From Phylloscopus collybita (taxonomy: Eukaryota > Chordata > Aves > Passeriformes > Phylloscopidae): a stretch of 64,000 nt of DNA. The stretch is from NCBI GenBank assembly GCA_027886175.1, contig JAJNNQ010000075.1, positions 3,575,001 through 3,639,000 on the forward strand. Reading direction: 5' to 3'. The first letter of the stretch is position 1. The number at the start of each line of letters is the position of its first letter. Below are positions 26,430 to 49,175 of this stretch, one piece after another. A program made the translations under genes and the position numbers. The notes beneath the pieces were generated by a model that saw only the letters and a program-made list of their open reading frames with translations, had not been told where the DNA came from and searched no databases.

Positions 26430-27440
26430 ATTTGTATTTTCGTTTGGGTATACGGAATTGTAATGCAAACCTTTACTTTTATGTTCGTTCGTTGTAGATG
26501 TTCTCTTCACTCTCTTTTCTTTTATTTCCAAATAATTTGTTCCTGTTTTTTTTTCTCTTTCCTTTTCTTGCCTCTTTGTAAAGGAGTCAATCACTGTCAG
26601 CATAAAGTAAAGAAAGCTAGACGCTTTCTGCCTTTCGTCTTCTGTGCCCATGAGTCGCCGCCCAAGGGTACTGCTCTGCTCTTTGTCTAGGCTGCCTTAT
26701 TAACCCAAAAGCTGAATATACTAACTCAGTTACTGTTTGTAAACTACTTTAGCCTCAGGTAAACAGAGTTCCAAGAATAATTTTGTTACGTTTTCCTCCT
26801 GTTGAATTGGATTTTCGTGCAGCATCACCAGCTTGCTGGTCCCCGTTTTTATGGGGAACGTGTTTTCGAGCATTGTATGTTACAATGACAAACAAATTAT
26901 TATAAAGTTATTCAGCCCTTGTCTGGCGTCTTTTTTTTTTGCAACTATATTTTGACTTCATTCTTGGACCCCTGACACAGCATGCTTATGGATGAAACAG
27001 AACAGCAACAATAAGCATCAGCTGAGATCACTTTGAATTAAACACAGACGACAGCGATGCTTTTGGCTGCGTACTGGTCCAGCACTGGTCTAGACCAGTT
27101 TGGCTTTATTAGGGGTAAGAAGAATTTCCTGTATCTATAAAAACTGTCTAAAATATTTGCCTTAGCTTGTGCTGTGGGGTTTGGTGTGCAGTAGGCTGCT
27201 GCAGTACACATGGAATCCGGTGTTTGTTTGAAATTTTCCCCGTAGAGTCGCTCTCTTTGCCAGTCGTTTAAATTTCAGCCTTGTACAAGTGCACAGTGCT
27301 CTGTGTCATTAAAATTTAGATGGTTCCATTTCTCACTCATGCCTTGGTGATAGCTCAGGAATGCATTTCTTCTGGAAAGGTCAACACCAGCTCTGCTTAT
27401 CCAAAGTCCTCAGTGTACGTGCAGAGTCAAGTTGAGACGA
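26430..27440. other. CpG-retaining intronic block, candidate conserved non-coding element
   Basis: I count about 23 CpG in this kilobase, against about three in 24000-25000. The block is still AT-rich and has no open frame that joins the gene, so it is not an ordinary CpG island. Clusters lie at 26610-26660, 26850-26880 and 27047-27070. It ends roughly 370 bases before the box 6 microexon. Selective retention suggests an enhancer, a splicing-control element or an alternative start site; the sequence alone does not say which. Confidence 0.5.
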
Positions 27441-27734
27441 CTCATCTGGCTGTAGGAGAACTGCTTTAAAGTATTGAACAAACCCAGAAATTGACTTTTC
27501 TTAACAATGCATTAAAAGAACTAGTTCCAGTTCCAAATTTAATTTTTGTGTACCTTTGTGTTTGAAAGTCATTAACTCTGTTTCATCATAAAAGCTTCTT
27601 AGAGAGTATCTCTGTCCCTTGGGTTTTAGGTGAGAAGTCTTAAATTCTGCTGCTTTTCTGGTTTCTCTTGAGTCAGGTATATAAGATAACTACAGTCTGA
27701 ATACTTTTGGATTACTCATGAATTTAATAGTGTA

Positions 27735-27813
27735 TTTTCCCCTCCCCCTTCTCTGTCCCCTCTCTCTCCCCCTCTTTTTTCTCTCTCTCCTTGCATGCCA
27801 CCTGGATCTGCAG
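27735..27813 (+). promoter_or_regulatory. Splicing-control region before box 6: pyrimidine tract, TGCATG, UGC
   Basis: 27735-27792 is pyrimidine at 57 of 58 positions, with several CTCTCT units of the kind bound by PTBP1. It runs straight into TGCATG (27792-27797), the RBFOX motif, and then into TGC-containing sequence before the AG at 27812-27813. UGC between the tract and the acceptor is the pattern described for SRRM4-dependent neural microexons. The factor assignments are inference from motifs. Confidence 0.65.
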
Positions 27814-27831
27814 ATGAAATTAGTGGGGACG
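27814..27831 (+). CDS. PTK2: PTK2 alternative microexon, box 6 (18 nt)
   Basis: Flanked by CTGCAG and gtaata. Reading from the G left by S392 gives D-E-I-S-G-D and returns the same phase, so inclusion puts six residues between S392 and E393, four residues before Y397. This matches the box 6 insert of rat brain FAK (FAK+6) as I recall it. In mammals box 6 and box 7 forms are enriched in neurons and show higher autophosphorylation. The weak donor (ACG then gtaata) fits a cassette exon. Confidence 0.93.
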
Positions 27832-30800
27832 GTAATATGTTTTCTAGTCTGTGTGTTACTAATGCAATATGCAACTCTTATCTCCATATACCACTTAATG
27901 CACATTTCAGTAATACATTTTATACAGCTTTTAGTGTTAAAAAGTGGTCTGCTTTGGGTCTTAGCTGATAAATACTGTACTTTACAGGCTGTGCAACTAA
28001 TGCTTTCTGCTAAACTGGAATTGGAAAAGGAAAAATTCAATTTCAAACATACAGGGATATGGTGGTGCATGTGTTTGCAATGAGACTTGTGGCATGATGC
28101 AAAGAAGGTTTAGAGGTTTGCAAGTGTCCAGTTTGATTGAAGTGGTTACATCATCATTAATTTGGTCAGTGGGTGAGATCACTGGATGTAACACCTGAGA
28201 AATGAGTCCACTGAGTAATGCTTTAAAGGCATCAAAGTGCTCCTTGCATTGAAAGAGGCTGTACAAGATAGATTATTGCAGATTGAATATGTGAATATTA
28301 ACCAGGTTTCAGCTATTCAAACTAATAATTTTAAAGACAGATTTTAATGTTTGGGGTTTCCTTTTAAAAACTTTGAAACTTACTGCAAAATATTTAACTT
28401 CTGCAGACTTCTAAAGTCTTTTTTCCTTTGAAAAGAAGTTGGGGTTTGGTTTTTTAAAAGACATTTTTAGCAATTTTTTCTAAAGGATTCCATTTGAAGT
28501 TGGGAAAGAATCAAACTACTGCTACTGATAGCATATGTATGTATCTTTATTCTTCTAAGTAGGAGGCACTAAAAGGCCATAAAAGCAATATGCAAAGGAG
28601 GGTGATGAGAGGAAATAGAGATCACGTCTTGTGACCTTCCTTTCAATAAAATGTGAAGGGGGTTTATTAACTTTTCATCTCCTTTTCTTCAGATATAAGC
28701 TAAAGATAATACCACACAATTTTCTTTCTTTTCTTAAACATCAAAAGGACATTTTTATCTGTCATAAATTTTAAAATTGTATTTCAGATACTGTCCCTAC
28801 ATAGCTTTTTGTTGGAACTTACCTTCTTCTATAAATTACAAGCTCTGATAAATGGGAAGAATTATGAAAAAGGGAAGTTCAAACATCTGCCTAAGATCAT
28901 GGATTAGCTATTATGGATTTAATACCCTGGGATATTTCTCCCTACAGTTTAATAAATGCACTCAGATTTAGTAAAGCTCAAATTGGCTCATTCATGTATG
29001 TGACCACCACTACCTTTTCCTGAGAGCAGTTTGTTCATTTTGCCATCTCCAAGAGTCATAACAAATTATGGTGCTGGGTTTAAAAAGTGCAGGAGGGCAT
29101 CATGATGAGCTCTGTTCTTAAATCTGAGTTTTTCTAGACTTACCAAGGACATCTGGAATCCCTGAATCTGTTCATCTCTTGAGAGTGCTGTAACATGTCC
29201 TCCTTTGTGGAGCAGCCTGGAGAGCCCTGCCCAGCTCAGATTTGCTTTAGGCTCCATGTAGGTTCTGCAATGTCCCTTAGCAGACACAGTTCTGGGATAT
29301 TTGGTAACAGTCTGTAATTAATCCTGGGCTCAAGCCCCTCTGTGAGGGAGGTCAGTTCTCTTTGTTCCAGACCCTTCGAGCCCATCATTGCAGATGCCTT
29401 GACTGAATTTTCCTCTGATTCCCAGAAACAATGCCAGACATACGTAGGATTTTTTTTTTTTTAATCTATATTCCTCTCCAGAGTGTTAAATGTGGAACAA
29501 GAAATATTTGTGTAGTTAATTGTGTACATTTAATTTATTTGGATTCATGATGAAGACACTTCTGGTTTCATGATGGTTTTGGGCAATGAATCAAAACCAT
29601 GTAAAGTGCTCTGTGCTGTTCTGAGAATGCTTTTAGTATGAATTAACTCATTAATTTAAAATAGAGAGATGAACAAGCCCTGCCATTGATCACATTCTGA
29701 AAGGACTGTCCTGTAACCTATTGTGACAAACGTTTGGGATCTTTTAAATGGCACCAGTTAAGTGGCATTTTAAAAATTTTAAAAACTTGAAAAATTTTTC
29801 TTAGGTATGTTTACAATATTTTTCATCCAGTCCATTTTCTAACATAGATTAAGAACTTTCTGGTATCTTCAACAAAATCCTATCACAATATTAGAAGGAA
29901 ACGGAGTGATTTATCTCCATCATGTTGGGGATTTTTTTGTTAAAGCTTATTTTTAAAATCAAACTGAGGCTTATTTTTACAAAAACATTCGTTTAATAAT
30001 GTAGGGAAGAAAATAAAATGCCGAGAAAGAGAGAAGTGCTTCTGGAGTGTTCGGCCTGGTCAGAATTGTGCACTGTCTTTATAATTTATTGCATTTTCAT
30101 TAGGTGACTGTGTTTTGCTATGTCCCAAATAGAAATTGCCTAGCAAAATTTAAAATTACATGGAATTTCCCAATTCTGCTTTTAGAAGAGCTGACATATT
30201 CCTACAGGAGTTCAGAAGAAAAAAAACAGCTTTAATTTTATTTAAGTAGTAAGAAACTAGGATCATAAAATTACACTTACTCCCTGTAGTGTAGTGAACT
30301 TCAAAGGTTATAGGCAACCTGCAGTTTCCTAATAATTGAATATTCAGTTTGCCTGAAAACTGAGCCTCTTGCTTATCTGTGTGTGTAATATTGATGAGCC
30401 TTGCTCTGGTTTCAGGGCTGGGTTGAGCTGAGGGACTGTCCCATCCTTCCCACTCACTGTGACTTTGTCCCAGTCCAAGCCATTGCTCTAGAAATGATGC
30501 CAGGGAGCTGTAGGGATGTATCCATATGCTCCAGGGCAGATGGGGGAAAAGGGGGAGGAAATAATGACTTCCAGAGGCTTTCCGGATCACCTGATATCAA
30601 CCTCAAAAACGGCACAGTGCATTTGGAAATGACTCAGTTTTGAGAATCTCTCTGTGTGTTTGAAGTTGGTGAGTAGAATTTGACAGCCTTGAAGTAAAAA
30701 ATGAACCCACTGTTGTGGAGTGGCTTTAAAACTCCTGAAGGAATTGATCTGACCTTTAGGAAATGACCTGCACACACTGAAAGTTTTTAGGGCAAGGGAA

Positions 30801-31552
30801 GGAGCTTTCTGATATGACTTGACATCATTTAAACCCTTTTGAGAACAGATGATGTAAGACTCAAGTTTTAAACAGGAGGAAGTGCACTGTCATTTTTCTG
30901 TAAATTTTGGGAGGTTGTTTCCAAAACCTGTCCATGAAAACTTTAATCTTGACAGCAAAACTAGTGGTGAATTTCCACTAAACAAGGAAAATTGTTAAGA
31001 CAAATGGGGAAGAGACTGTGGCTTAAAAAGGTCTTTGTGCTCTAGAAGATTCTGTGGTAAATAACTCACCTGGCCACACTGACAGTAGGGGGAAGGTGCC
31101 CTGGAACATCATTGTTGTCTTCTGCCTGTTTGAATTTGCTATTTTTTTGCTATAAAAAATAGCAAACTGTTATTCACACTTTATTGAAGGTAAAGCAATT
31201 TTAGTCATTCATCATTTTTTCTCTTTACTGCAATGGTATTTGGTGTTAAAAAGATTTTAAATCAGCAGTTCAGATGGGTCCTAATTGCAAAACACAAGCT
31301 TTTTGGAATACAAACGAATCTTCCTTTTCTTCTTTGTTGAGTGCATCTCTGTGATGTAATGCAAATGGCACTGAGGTCATTATCATACCATGAATTATGC
31401 ATGAGCAAGTTTTAGTCATGCTGTATTAAATGTGACCTGGCAATGCTGAACTTGGTGTTTGGGACATATCAGCCTTGATACATTGGAGATGTTGTTCTGG
31501 AGAATTGTTTTCATCTGCTTTTCCCGAAACTCTTCAATTCCTCCCTTTGCAG
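27832..31552 (+). other. PTK2: Intron, 3.7 kb, between box 6 and the Y397 exon
   Basis: Non-coding. TGCATG occurs at 28066-28071, about 235 bases after box 6, and again at 31398-31403, about 150 bases before the Y397 exon. Poly-T runs lie near 29451-29462. I recognise no transposon. The acceptor is CCTCCCTTTGCAG. Confidence 0.87.
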
Positions 31553-31609
31553 AGACTGATGACTATGCAGAGATTATAGATGAAGAAGACACTTATACAA
31601 TGCCCTCAA
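31553..31609 (+). CDS. PTK2: PTK2 exon with the Y397 autophosphorylation site (residues 393-411)
   Basis: The exon is 57 nt: ETDDYAEIIDEEDTYTMPS, plus the first base of codon 412; donor gtaagt. Y397 sits in DDYAEI, the Src SH2 docking sequence, and Y407 lies in DTYTM. Autophosphorylation of Y397 starts FAK signalling by recruiting Src-family kinases and PI3K p85 (established for the family). The exon sits between the two microexons, so splicing can vary both flanks of the phosphosite. Confidence 0.98.
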
Positions 31610-32973
31610 GTAAGTGCCATGGTTAACTTGGGAACTTTCCTATCCAAAAGCTTCATTGGTTTAGTAGGGACTGAAATATTTCAGCCTTATTTCATAAATA
31701 TGCAAAGAAAATGTTCTGGTTTCCTGCTATCTGTGATTTCACAGTGAAATTCTTTTTTTTGTCTCAAAATGTGGAGATTTTTTTTTGGTTGTGATGCTGA
31801 ACATAACACTTAAAAATTGGATAAGATCTCTGTGATGAGAACAAACAATGTGGCAAGCTCTGTGGATTGCTGTCTGACTGTATCTCACCTTCCTGTGTGA
31901 CAGACGTGGTGCTCTCTAGTTCCACAAGAGAGGAACACTCAACTGTACCACATGCAATTTTGTTAAAGATGAAAGACAGCAGGAACAAAAATAAAAATTC
32001 AGACTTCTGCTGAGTCTTCATCTTTGAAGTAAAAACCGTGGTGCTGTAGCCATCACAAGGATTTTGTGTTACAGCCTGTTTGAATTATGATGTAATCCCA
32101 AACCATCAAGGCCAATTCATATAATGTGAAAGTCCAATATTTTGATTTTAAAAGCTGCATCTGGGAAATTCCAGTTGCATTTGGGCAGCCAAGGATTTCT
32201 CTGGAAGCAGACAATCCATTGGTGCCGGAATCCTGCCCAAACCATCAGGTTTGGTCAGTGTGAGAGGGGAGGATGGTGCTGAGCTGGGACCACATTCTGC
32301 TGAAGGACCATGAGCTTGTGTAGATTTCTGAGCTCACCATGGGGCAGTATATTTCATGATCACTTCAGTGTTCACAGCATTATTTCCACTGCTGTGGAAA
32401 ATCTTTGAAAAACAAGAATATATGTTTTGCAAAACATATATATTTATATATTTGAACATCAGTATTTGAAAAGCAAGAATATATGTTTTCCAGAAATAAA
32501 TTGAATATTTTTAGTGTCTTGCAGTTAAGTCACTACATGTTCTATTAACATAGTTTCAGGATCTAAACATACTGTGATAAATTTTATCCTTTATTTTTGT
32601 TAACAGATTAACTCTGTGTAATTTATTTCCCCCCCACCCCCCAACCTTTTTATTTAAATTTTCATGGAAGTAATTACTTGTGGGCCCAGCCCTGGATGTG
32701 CTGAACACTTGAACATGACTTCAATGCAAAACCCATGAGATGGGCTGTGGGGGAAATTCATTAAGTGCTTTGCTGGATTGAAGGGGTCTCAAGTGTTCAG
32801 CTCCCAAAGGACTGAGTCAGTTAAGATCACAAGAATGGGCCGTTGACTTCTGCTAATGTAAACTTTAAATTGCATCGGTATATTTCTTTTTTTTATGTTG
32901 AAAAATGTTTGTCCTGTTTTGATTTTAAGAAGCTCTAAGTAAGCATTTGATTTTTCTCTTAATTGCACTGCAG
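31610..32973 (+). other. PTK2: Intron, 1.4 kb, between Y397 exon and box 7
   Basis: Non-coding. It contains a perfect 24-bp palindrome (32418-32441) within a pair of 25-bp direct repeats. A C-rich run lies near 32629-32642. The acceptor of box 7 follows TTTTTCTCTT and contains TGC motifs. Confidence 0.87.
32404..32489. repeat. Paired 25-bp direct repeats with a 24-bp palindrome
   Basis: 32404-32428 and 32465-32489 match at 24 of 25 bases (TTTGAAAAnCAAGAATATATG then TTTT). The first copy continues into a perfect palindrome, ATATATGTTTTG at 32418-32429 followed by its complement to 32441. A local duplication plus AT-rich inversion explains it; no function is evident. Confidence 0.85.
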
Positions 32974-32994
32974 AAAGCTATGGAATAGATGAAG
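32974..32994 (+). CDS. PTK2: PTK2 alternative microexon, box 7 (21 nt)
   Basis: Flanked by CACTGCAG and gtaaca. Reading from the A left by S411 gives K-S-Y-G-I-D-E and leaves a G, so inclusion adds seven residues after S411, and codon 412 changes from ACC (Thr) to GCC (Ala). KSYGIDE is the box 7 insert known from neuronal mammalian FAK (FAK+7). It lies between Y407 and the start of the kinase domain. The new tyrosine is in an acidic-flanked context; whether it is phosphorylated is not known from sequence. Confidence 0.93.
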
Positions 32995-43804
<10,810 letters not shown>

Positions 43805-46800
43805 TAGGGTTTGACTTCTGAGAGGTCATTTCCTTTGTTCAGAAATACTTCTTTTCGCTTAATCCTCTGTTACAGTGTTTTGGTTCTGTGGAAAATACAA
43901 GGCATGGTGCTTTGAGTTTTTATCTTCAGAGAGCCAGGTTGTTGCTGGTGTTTGGGAAAACTGGGCCTTATCTGGTAGAGAAAATGAGATTAGGTAATAC
44001 ATTCAAATAACTAGAAATATGAATCACCTCCTCTCCCAAGAAAACTCCATGTTTTACTAGCATTTTGTTTATAATTTTAGCTGCAATCCTTGGGGAAGGA
44101 GGTAGAAAGAATTTAGAGTGATTATCTAAACAAACACGCTGTGGACTTCTGGGGTAGAGATGTATCTTAAATAAATGAAGCATCAGGTGAGTGCTGTTGG
44201 AAGTTACTTTCATGACATGTAGCACAATAGTTGCAGTCACAGCTGTCAAAGGGCAGTTGCAGAGCCTGCAGTAAATGCAGCATCATAGAAAGAAATTCCT
44301 TTGCCCTTTGTAAACCAGGATCTAAACTACCTTTGTGTTTATCTTGGAATGAGTGTGAGCACACACCTTGCAGACCGGTCTAAATTCACACCTTAGTTTA
44401 TTCTGCAGTAATATATTGCAGTGACGGTATCACCGTTTCACCAGCCCCAAAGTGGGAGGGACATCACTGAGATAGTGTGCAGGCACATTTTGATATTTGT
44501 GACCAAATTGGGTCACAAACGTTGTGACTTTTGGATTTCATGACTGCACTGGATATATTTTACATAAATCAGTACAAGCTTTGAGTAACACTTAGGTTTT
44601 GCACACTGACAATCCACACTGGGAACTCTTGTAATTTGTTGTTGAATTCTTCCATTTTACTTCAGTTTTTTTTTATTTCAAAGTTGTGCTTTGTGGCATG
44701 TTTTATTTTCATAGTATCATGTTTTTGCTGTCACTGAATGTTCATGGTTCAAGATAATTCACTGGTGCTTAAAAAGACAGACCATTTGAATACAATTATG
44801 ATGCTGTCTCAGAGCTACTGGTATGGAGAACTTAAAGGCCTTAAAGTTCTTTTCTATTTCTTAAAATTTCATACAGTTCCACCATCTGTTACTCTGGGAA
44901 TTCCTGTGTAGACTGATAATTTGTAGAATTAAGGGAAGACTTGACCCATCTCACAGAAAGTTTCCCATCCTCTTGACTGTGTGGAGTTAACCCGAAGGGA
45001 GGAATGGCAGGGCTGGGTAGGGATTGCAAGAAAATGATGTGACACAGATGTGTGATTTGGGTAATAGGTGGAAATTGGCAATTCACTTGCTTTTTCTCTC
45101 ATTTTGGCTCTGAAAGTACAGGATGATTGATAATTTGAAGCCAGGTTTTACTGTTAACTTAAAGCTGATTGGCACAGATGAGAATGAAGTCCTAAAAAAA
45201 GTGACTGGAAGATGGCTGTGGTGTGTAAACCCAATCAGGGAGAGTATCTTACCAGGAAGGAAAGAGGATGAGTAAATCCAGAGTGTGCCCAAGAGCCTGG
45301 TTCTCCTCAGAACCAGCACTCAGGGCATACAGCAGGGCAGGGTCTTAAGACTCTGGAATTTCCATGCTGGCAGATACTCAGATTTTGGTTGGAAAAGGCT
45401 CAGAGCACCTGGCCCTTGCTGTGCAAGGAGCCCAGCTTCACCAGGAGATCACACTGGAGACCTCCAGGCACCCCTTCCATCTCATTCTATGTGAAAAGTG
45501 CACCCAGTGTGGAGGGGTGTTTGCTCCTCTGGTCATACTGAGAGGGCAGCCTCTCTCCTGGGGCCACTGCAACCCTAAAATCCAGTTTTTACTCTCTTCC
45601 CACCAAAGCAGGGAACTTTGTGCCACTCCAAGCTGGTGACCTTTATCTCCCAAATTTAGGCAGCATGGTTGTCTTTAGGGCTGCTGTCTGCTGCTGCAGA
45701 CAGAGCCAGCCTCTCACTGGAAAGGTTGCCAATTCCCTGATGATGAGGCAGTCTCAGGCAGCTACGGAAGATTGGGTTTCAGAACTCAAATTCCCATGAA
45801 CTTGCAAAAACAAGCCATTTCCCTGGTGGCCTTTCCCTGTGGTGGTGCTGCTGCTCGTTCTGGATGCTGTCCAGAGTAGTCTCTTCAAGCTGAGAGCAGG
45901 CTGGATGTTTGCTTGGAGCCAGACACAGCACAGCAGCATTCATTTCTCTCTGGCTTAATGAAAAAAACTCCATGGCTTTGGGAAAAACCTTCTGCATCTG
46001 GAACAGCATTGATGGGAGCATAAGCATTTCACGTGCTCGCTGTCATTCAGTGCTTTTCCTGTTTCATATTAACAGCTGCTTTGCCCAAACTGAATTTGCA
46101 GCTGATTGTGCAAGGCAAAGGTGCTGATTTCTGCACAATTTATGTACTGTTATTTGTTGCTACATATGAATTTAAGTACTGTTATTAGGGTAGTAATTTC
46201 GTAGCATTTGATCTGTCTGAAGTGGCTGTGGTTGAGTCAGTCTTCCCAGCAAACACAGAAACAAATGGGTGGATTGTGGATTTCCAAATGTAATTTATCC
46301 TCGCATTCCAAGTCCCTTTTTCAAGTGGTGGAGGGGGGTTAAAAGTCAGATTAGGTCAGGGCAGTGAGGTGTTACCCCGCTATTTCTGCAATTCTGACTT
46401 GGTCAGAATTAGAATATAGGATATTTTTAATTGGGAATTGTGTGTTGCCTTGCTGGTTTTGTGCAGAAGAGATTTTTTGTCTTGCAGTACCTGGTAAATA
46501 GCATAAAAGGATTTTAATTTTAAACTTTCAAATTACTGACATTTCATGACATTTTTCACTGTGTCATGGAACAGTTTTTTTCTGAAGTACCTTCCATGAA
46601 CCCACTCTGCTACAAATAACAAAACAAGGAGCAGTTGTGTCATTGCAGAGGTGAGAGTGTCACTGTGGCCCATTGTTGGTCACAGGTTTTAGCAGGCTGC
46701 TTGACCTCACTGGCATCCTGGGGCTGCAGGTTACATTAAAACAACTCTAAAAGAATGGAGTAAAAAAAAAAGAGACAGATTCTATGCTTTTAAAGTCTGG

Positions 46801-46948
46801 ATTTATGACAACAGTGAGATAATTAACTGAGGAGAACTGGACTTGAGCCTTCTTGTCACTGCATTTGATGTAGGTCCTGAAACGTTGCTTATAAATGAAA
46901 ACTGGTAAGAGTGAGGGCAGTTTGAGTCTTCTTTTATAGCATTCTGAC

Positions 46949-46973
46949 AAAAAAAAAAAAAAAAAAAAAAAAA
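46949..46973 (+). repeat. Poly-A tract, 25 nt
   Basis: An uninterrupted run of A followed by CAAAACT. No retrocopy sequence or target-site duplication is evident around it, so it is best read as simple sequence. Confidence 0.9.
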
Positions 46974-48879
46974 CAAAACTATTAACATACTTCAAATACA
47001 TGATGGAGGCTGCAAAATGCTTTGCTGTTCTTCTGTTTGTTGTTGCCTGTGGCCATTAGGAATAGTCCATAATCCATATAAAAATGCTTTCGTATTAGAA
47101 CAGTATGTGCAAGTACGTTCCTCTGCATCCAGCTTTGTATTTCTGGTGGCAGAGGGAAAGAAAAAAGCTGCTTGTTGTGGGTCAGCACTTGGTGTAGGTT
47201 CCCAGACCACTGTAGCAAGAGACACTGGTGCTGCTGTGCCCTTTGAAATATGAGGATGCAGTTTAGTATTTTAAATATTCCTACACTGAAGGTCCCCATA
47301 AACGTTTTCTTTTCGCTGTCACAGGCCAATTCCAGTAAAAAGTTCTTTGTAAATTAAATAAATTTATCAGTTGTGCAAACTTTTAATAGTTGAGATTTTT
47401 CTTGAGCCTTCTCCTTACTGAGAAGCTGAGTTAAATTTGTCTGTGCTACCTCAAGGTTTGCTAGGGGAACCATCAGGATAGAATTCTCTGCTTGCTCCTC
47501 TCTGCTGCTAAAAATATGTACAGTTTGGGAAAATATGCCTAGATCTGACTTCTCCTGACCTCTTGCAAATTCTAATAAACTGTTCAGAGAACTTGAGCAG
47601 CTGCACTGAGGAAACGTCAAAAATATCTCTTGGCACACTTGTACTACATCCACAGACTGGTCTTCCCTTTGTGAAAACAAAGACCTTTCTGTGAGTCATT
47701 TATATTCCTTGTGGTTTTTTCGAGTAGTGCCTTCTCTGAGGCATTTCTATTTTATATTCTTGTCAGCAGAATCAAGGGCATCCAAGTACAGATGCTGCTG
47801 TAGCCCATCAGCCTCTGACCAGGCTGCTCTGGGCTGCTGGGAAAGAACCTCCTGATGGCACAGGCAGTGGGAGAGCAGGGAGGATGAGCTGCAGCTGTAA
47901 GACAAAAAGCTGAGCCTCTGTTAAGAAAAGTAATTTCAAAAGAAATTTGTCATTTCAGGTGATACAGGCTGATGGTGTTGCACACTGAGGCACCACAGAT
48001 AAAATGGCTTTGATAGCAAAGCAGAGAGAGGGGTTGAGGTTTCATTCCTTTTTACGGAAAACCAGGACTGTGCTGTGACAAATTCCAGACGTGGCCCCAA
48101 ATTGTCAATAAGCCATCTCTAAATTTAGCCAGCTGCTACCAGCCAACTCGGTTCTATTCTTTAACTTAGATGAGAGCAACTGCTGTATCAACAGCTTGGT
48201 TAAAAATCTATTTTTTATTAATTTCTCATTCATTAATCTGGGCAAATTTTTTTTGTCTTGTTTTGTTGTGAGACTTTTTAATCCTGAGGTCTTGTCTTGA
48301 GAAATTATAATCATGGTTCATGGCTGTGGCTGCATGTTGGCTGCTTTCTCATGCTACATAAAAACACAGGGTACCTGAAGTGTGAGGTAGCTTTAAAGCA
48401 GGGATTTTGTGCCAGTTCTTCATGGTTTCAAGTAGGAAATCTTGCATTTCCTTATTCTGAAGGAAGAGAAAGGTAAAATAGAAGGATCCACTCGTCATTC
48501 CCTCTGTTGGGCTGTAGCTGTGGTAGTTCTAGCAGGGTGACTTCTGCAAATAACTTGTCTGATTTTGCTTTTGTTCCACATTCTTGTGTTGCTTCAGCAG
48601 TGATGGATTGAAATTGCAGCAATAGTTGTAAACTTGATTTAGCTGCAATGAGATGAGATGACTTCTCTGCTTTTTAGAAGTGGCATAGTTTGGGGGTTTT
48701 TTTGGCTGAGTAAGGAAAAAACAAAGTTCTTGTCTCCAGCAGGAATTTATTCTTGAAACAAGCAGTGAAGTTGCACGATGAGAATAGATTGCTGGAGTTG
48801 ATCTCATCCCCTGAATGAGTAATTCTGGGTGGTTGTTTAGCAGACTGAACGGGAGATTATAAACTCAGAACTTAGCTTT

Positions 48880-49175
48880 GTTTCTGGAAACTCCTGAGTG
48901 ATAAAGAAGCTGGAGTAGCTCCTCCACAGGATTGTCTTTACCCTGGGGACAGTGATATGGAAATAATCTGCCCTGCTCACATCTCCAGACTGTCCGTGTA
49001 GCGTGCGGCTCCAAGGAATTGGCAGCTCCCTCTTTCAAAGCTTCTCTCTGAGTATTTTTCAAATGGCAAATATCCAACATTAATAAGCCACATAGCAGAG
49101 CTGGGAGGAGGCTGGCTGTGGGGGCAGCAGGAGCACGTTCAGCTTCAAACAGGCTTTTTAATAGTCAGAACAGTG
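48880..49175 (+). promoter_or_regulatory. Candidate FRNK promoter and non-coding leader exon
   Basis: This stretch has a small CpG cluster (about 48994-49007), then G-rich sequence with GGGAGGAGGCTGG, and ends at a strong donor, ACAGTG followed by gtaagt at 49176. A transcript starting here would splice to 49832, the exon holding the reported FRNK start codon M693. Position and donor fit the published chicken gene arrangement, but no TATA box or consensus CArG box was seen, and the start site cannot be read from sequence. Confidence 0.35.

Larger units (their letters stand above)
18289..27813 (+). other. PTK2: Intron, 9.5 kb, upstream of the box 6 microexon
   Basis: Mostly unique AT-rich sequence. 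It holds a CR1 tail (about 22121-22190) and, towards the 3' end, a block that keeps CpG dinucleotides (26430-27440). The last 80 bases carry a long pyrimidine tract and other splicing signals described separately. No coding exon was recognised, although a further alternative exon known from rat brain (box 28) could be hidden here. Confidence 0.85.

Noticed and set aside
45270..45780. G+C-rich stretch in the intron after the kinase exons
   Set aside because: It has few CpG and no strong donor toward the next exon, so I did not annotate it as a promoter. It remains the second choice for FRNK initiation.
46740..46973. A retrocopy ending in the 25-nt poly-A run
   Set aside because: The upstream 200 bases show no gene or SINE similarity that I recognise and no target-site duplication.
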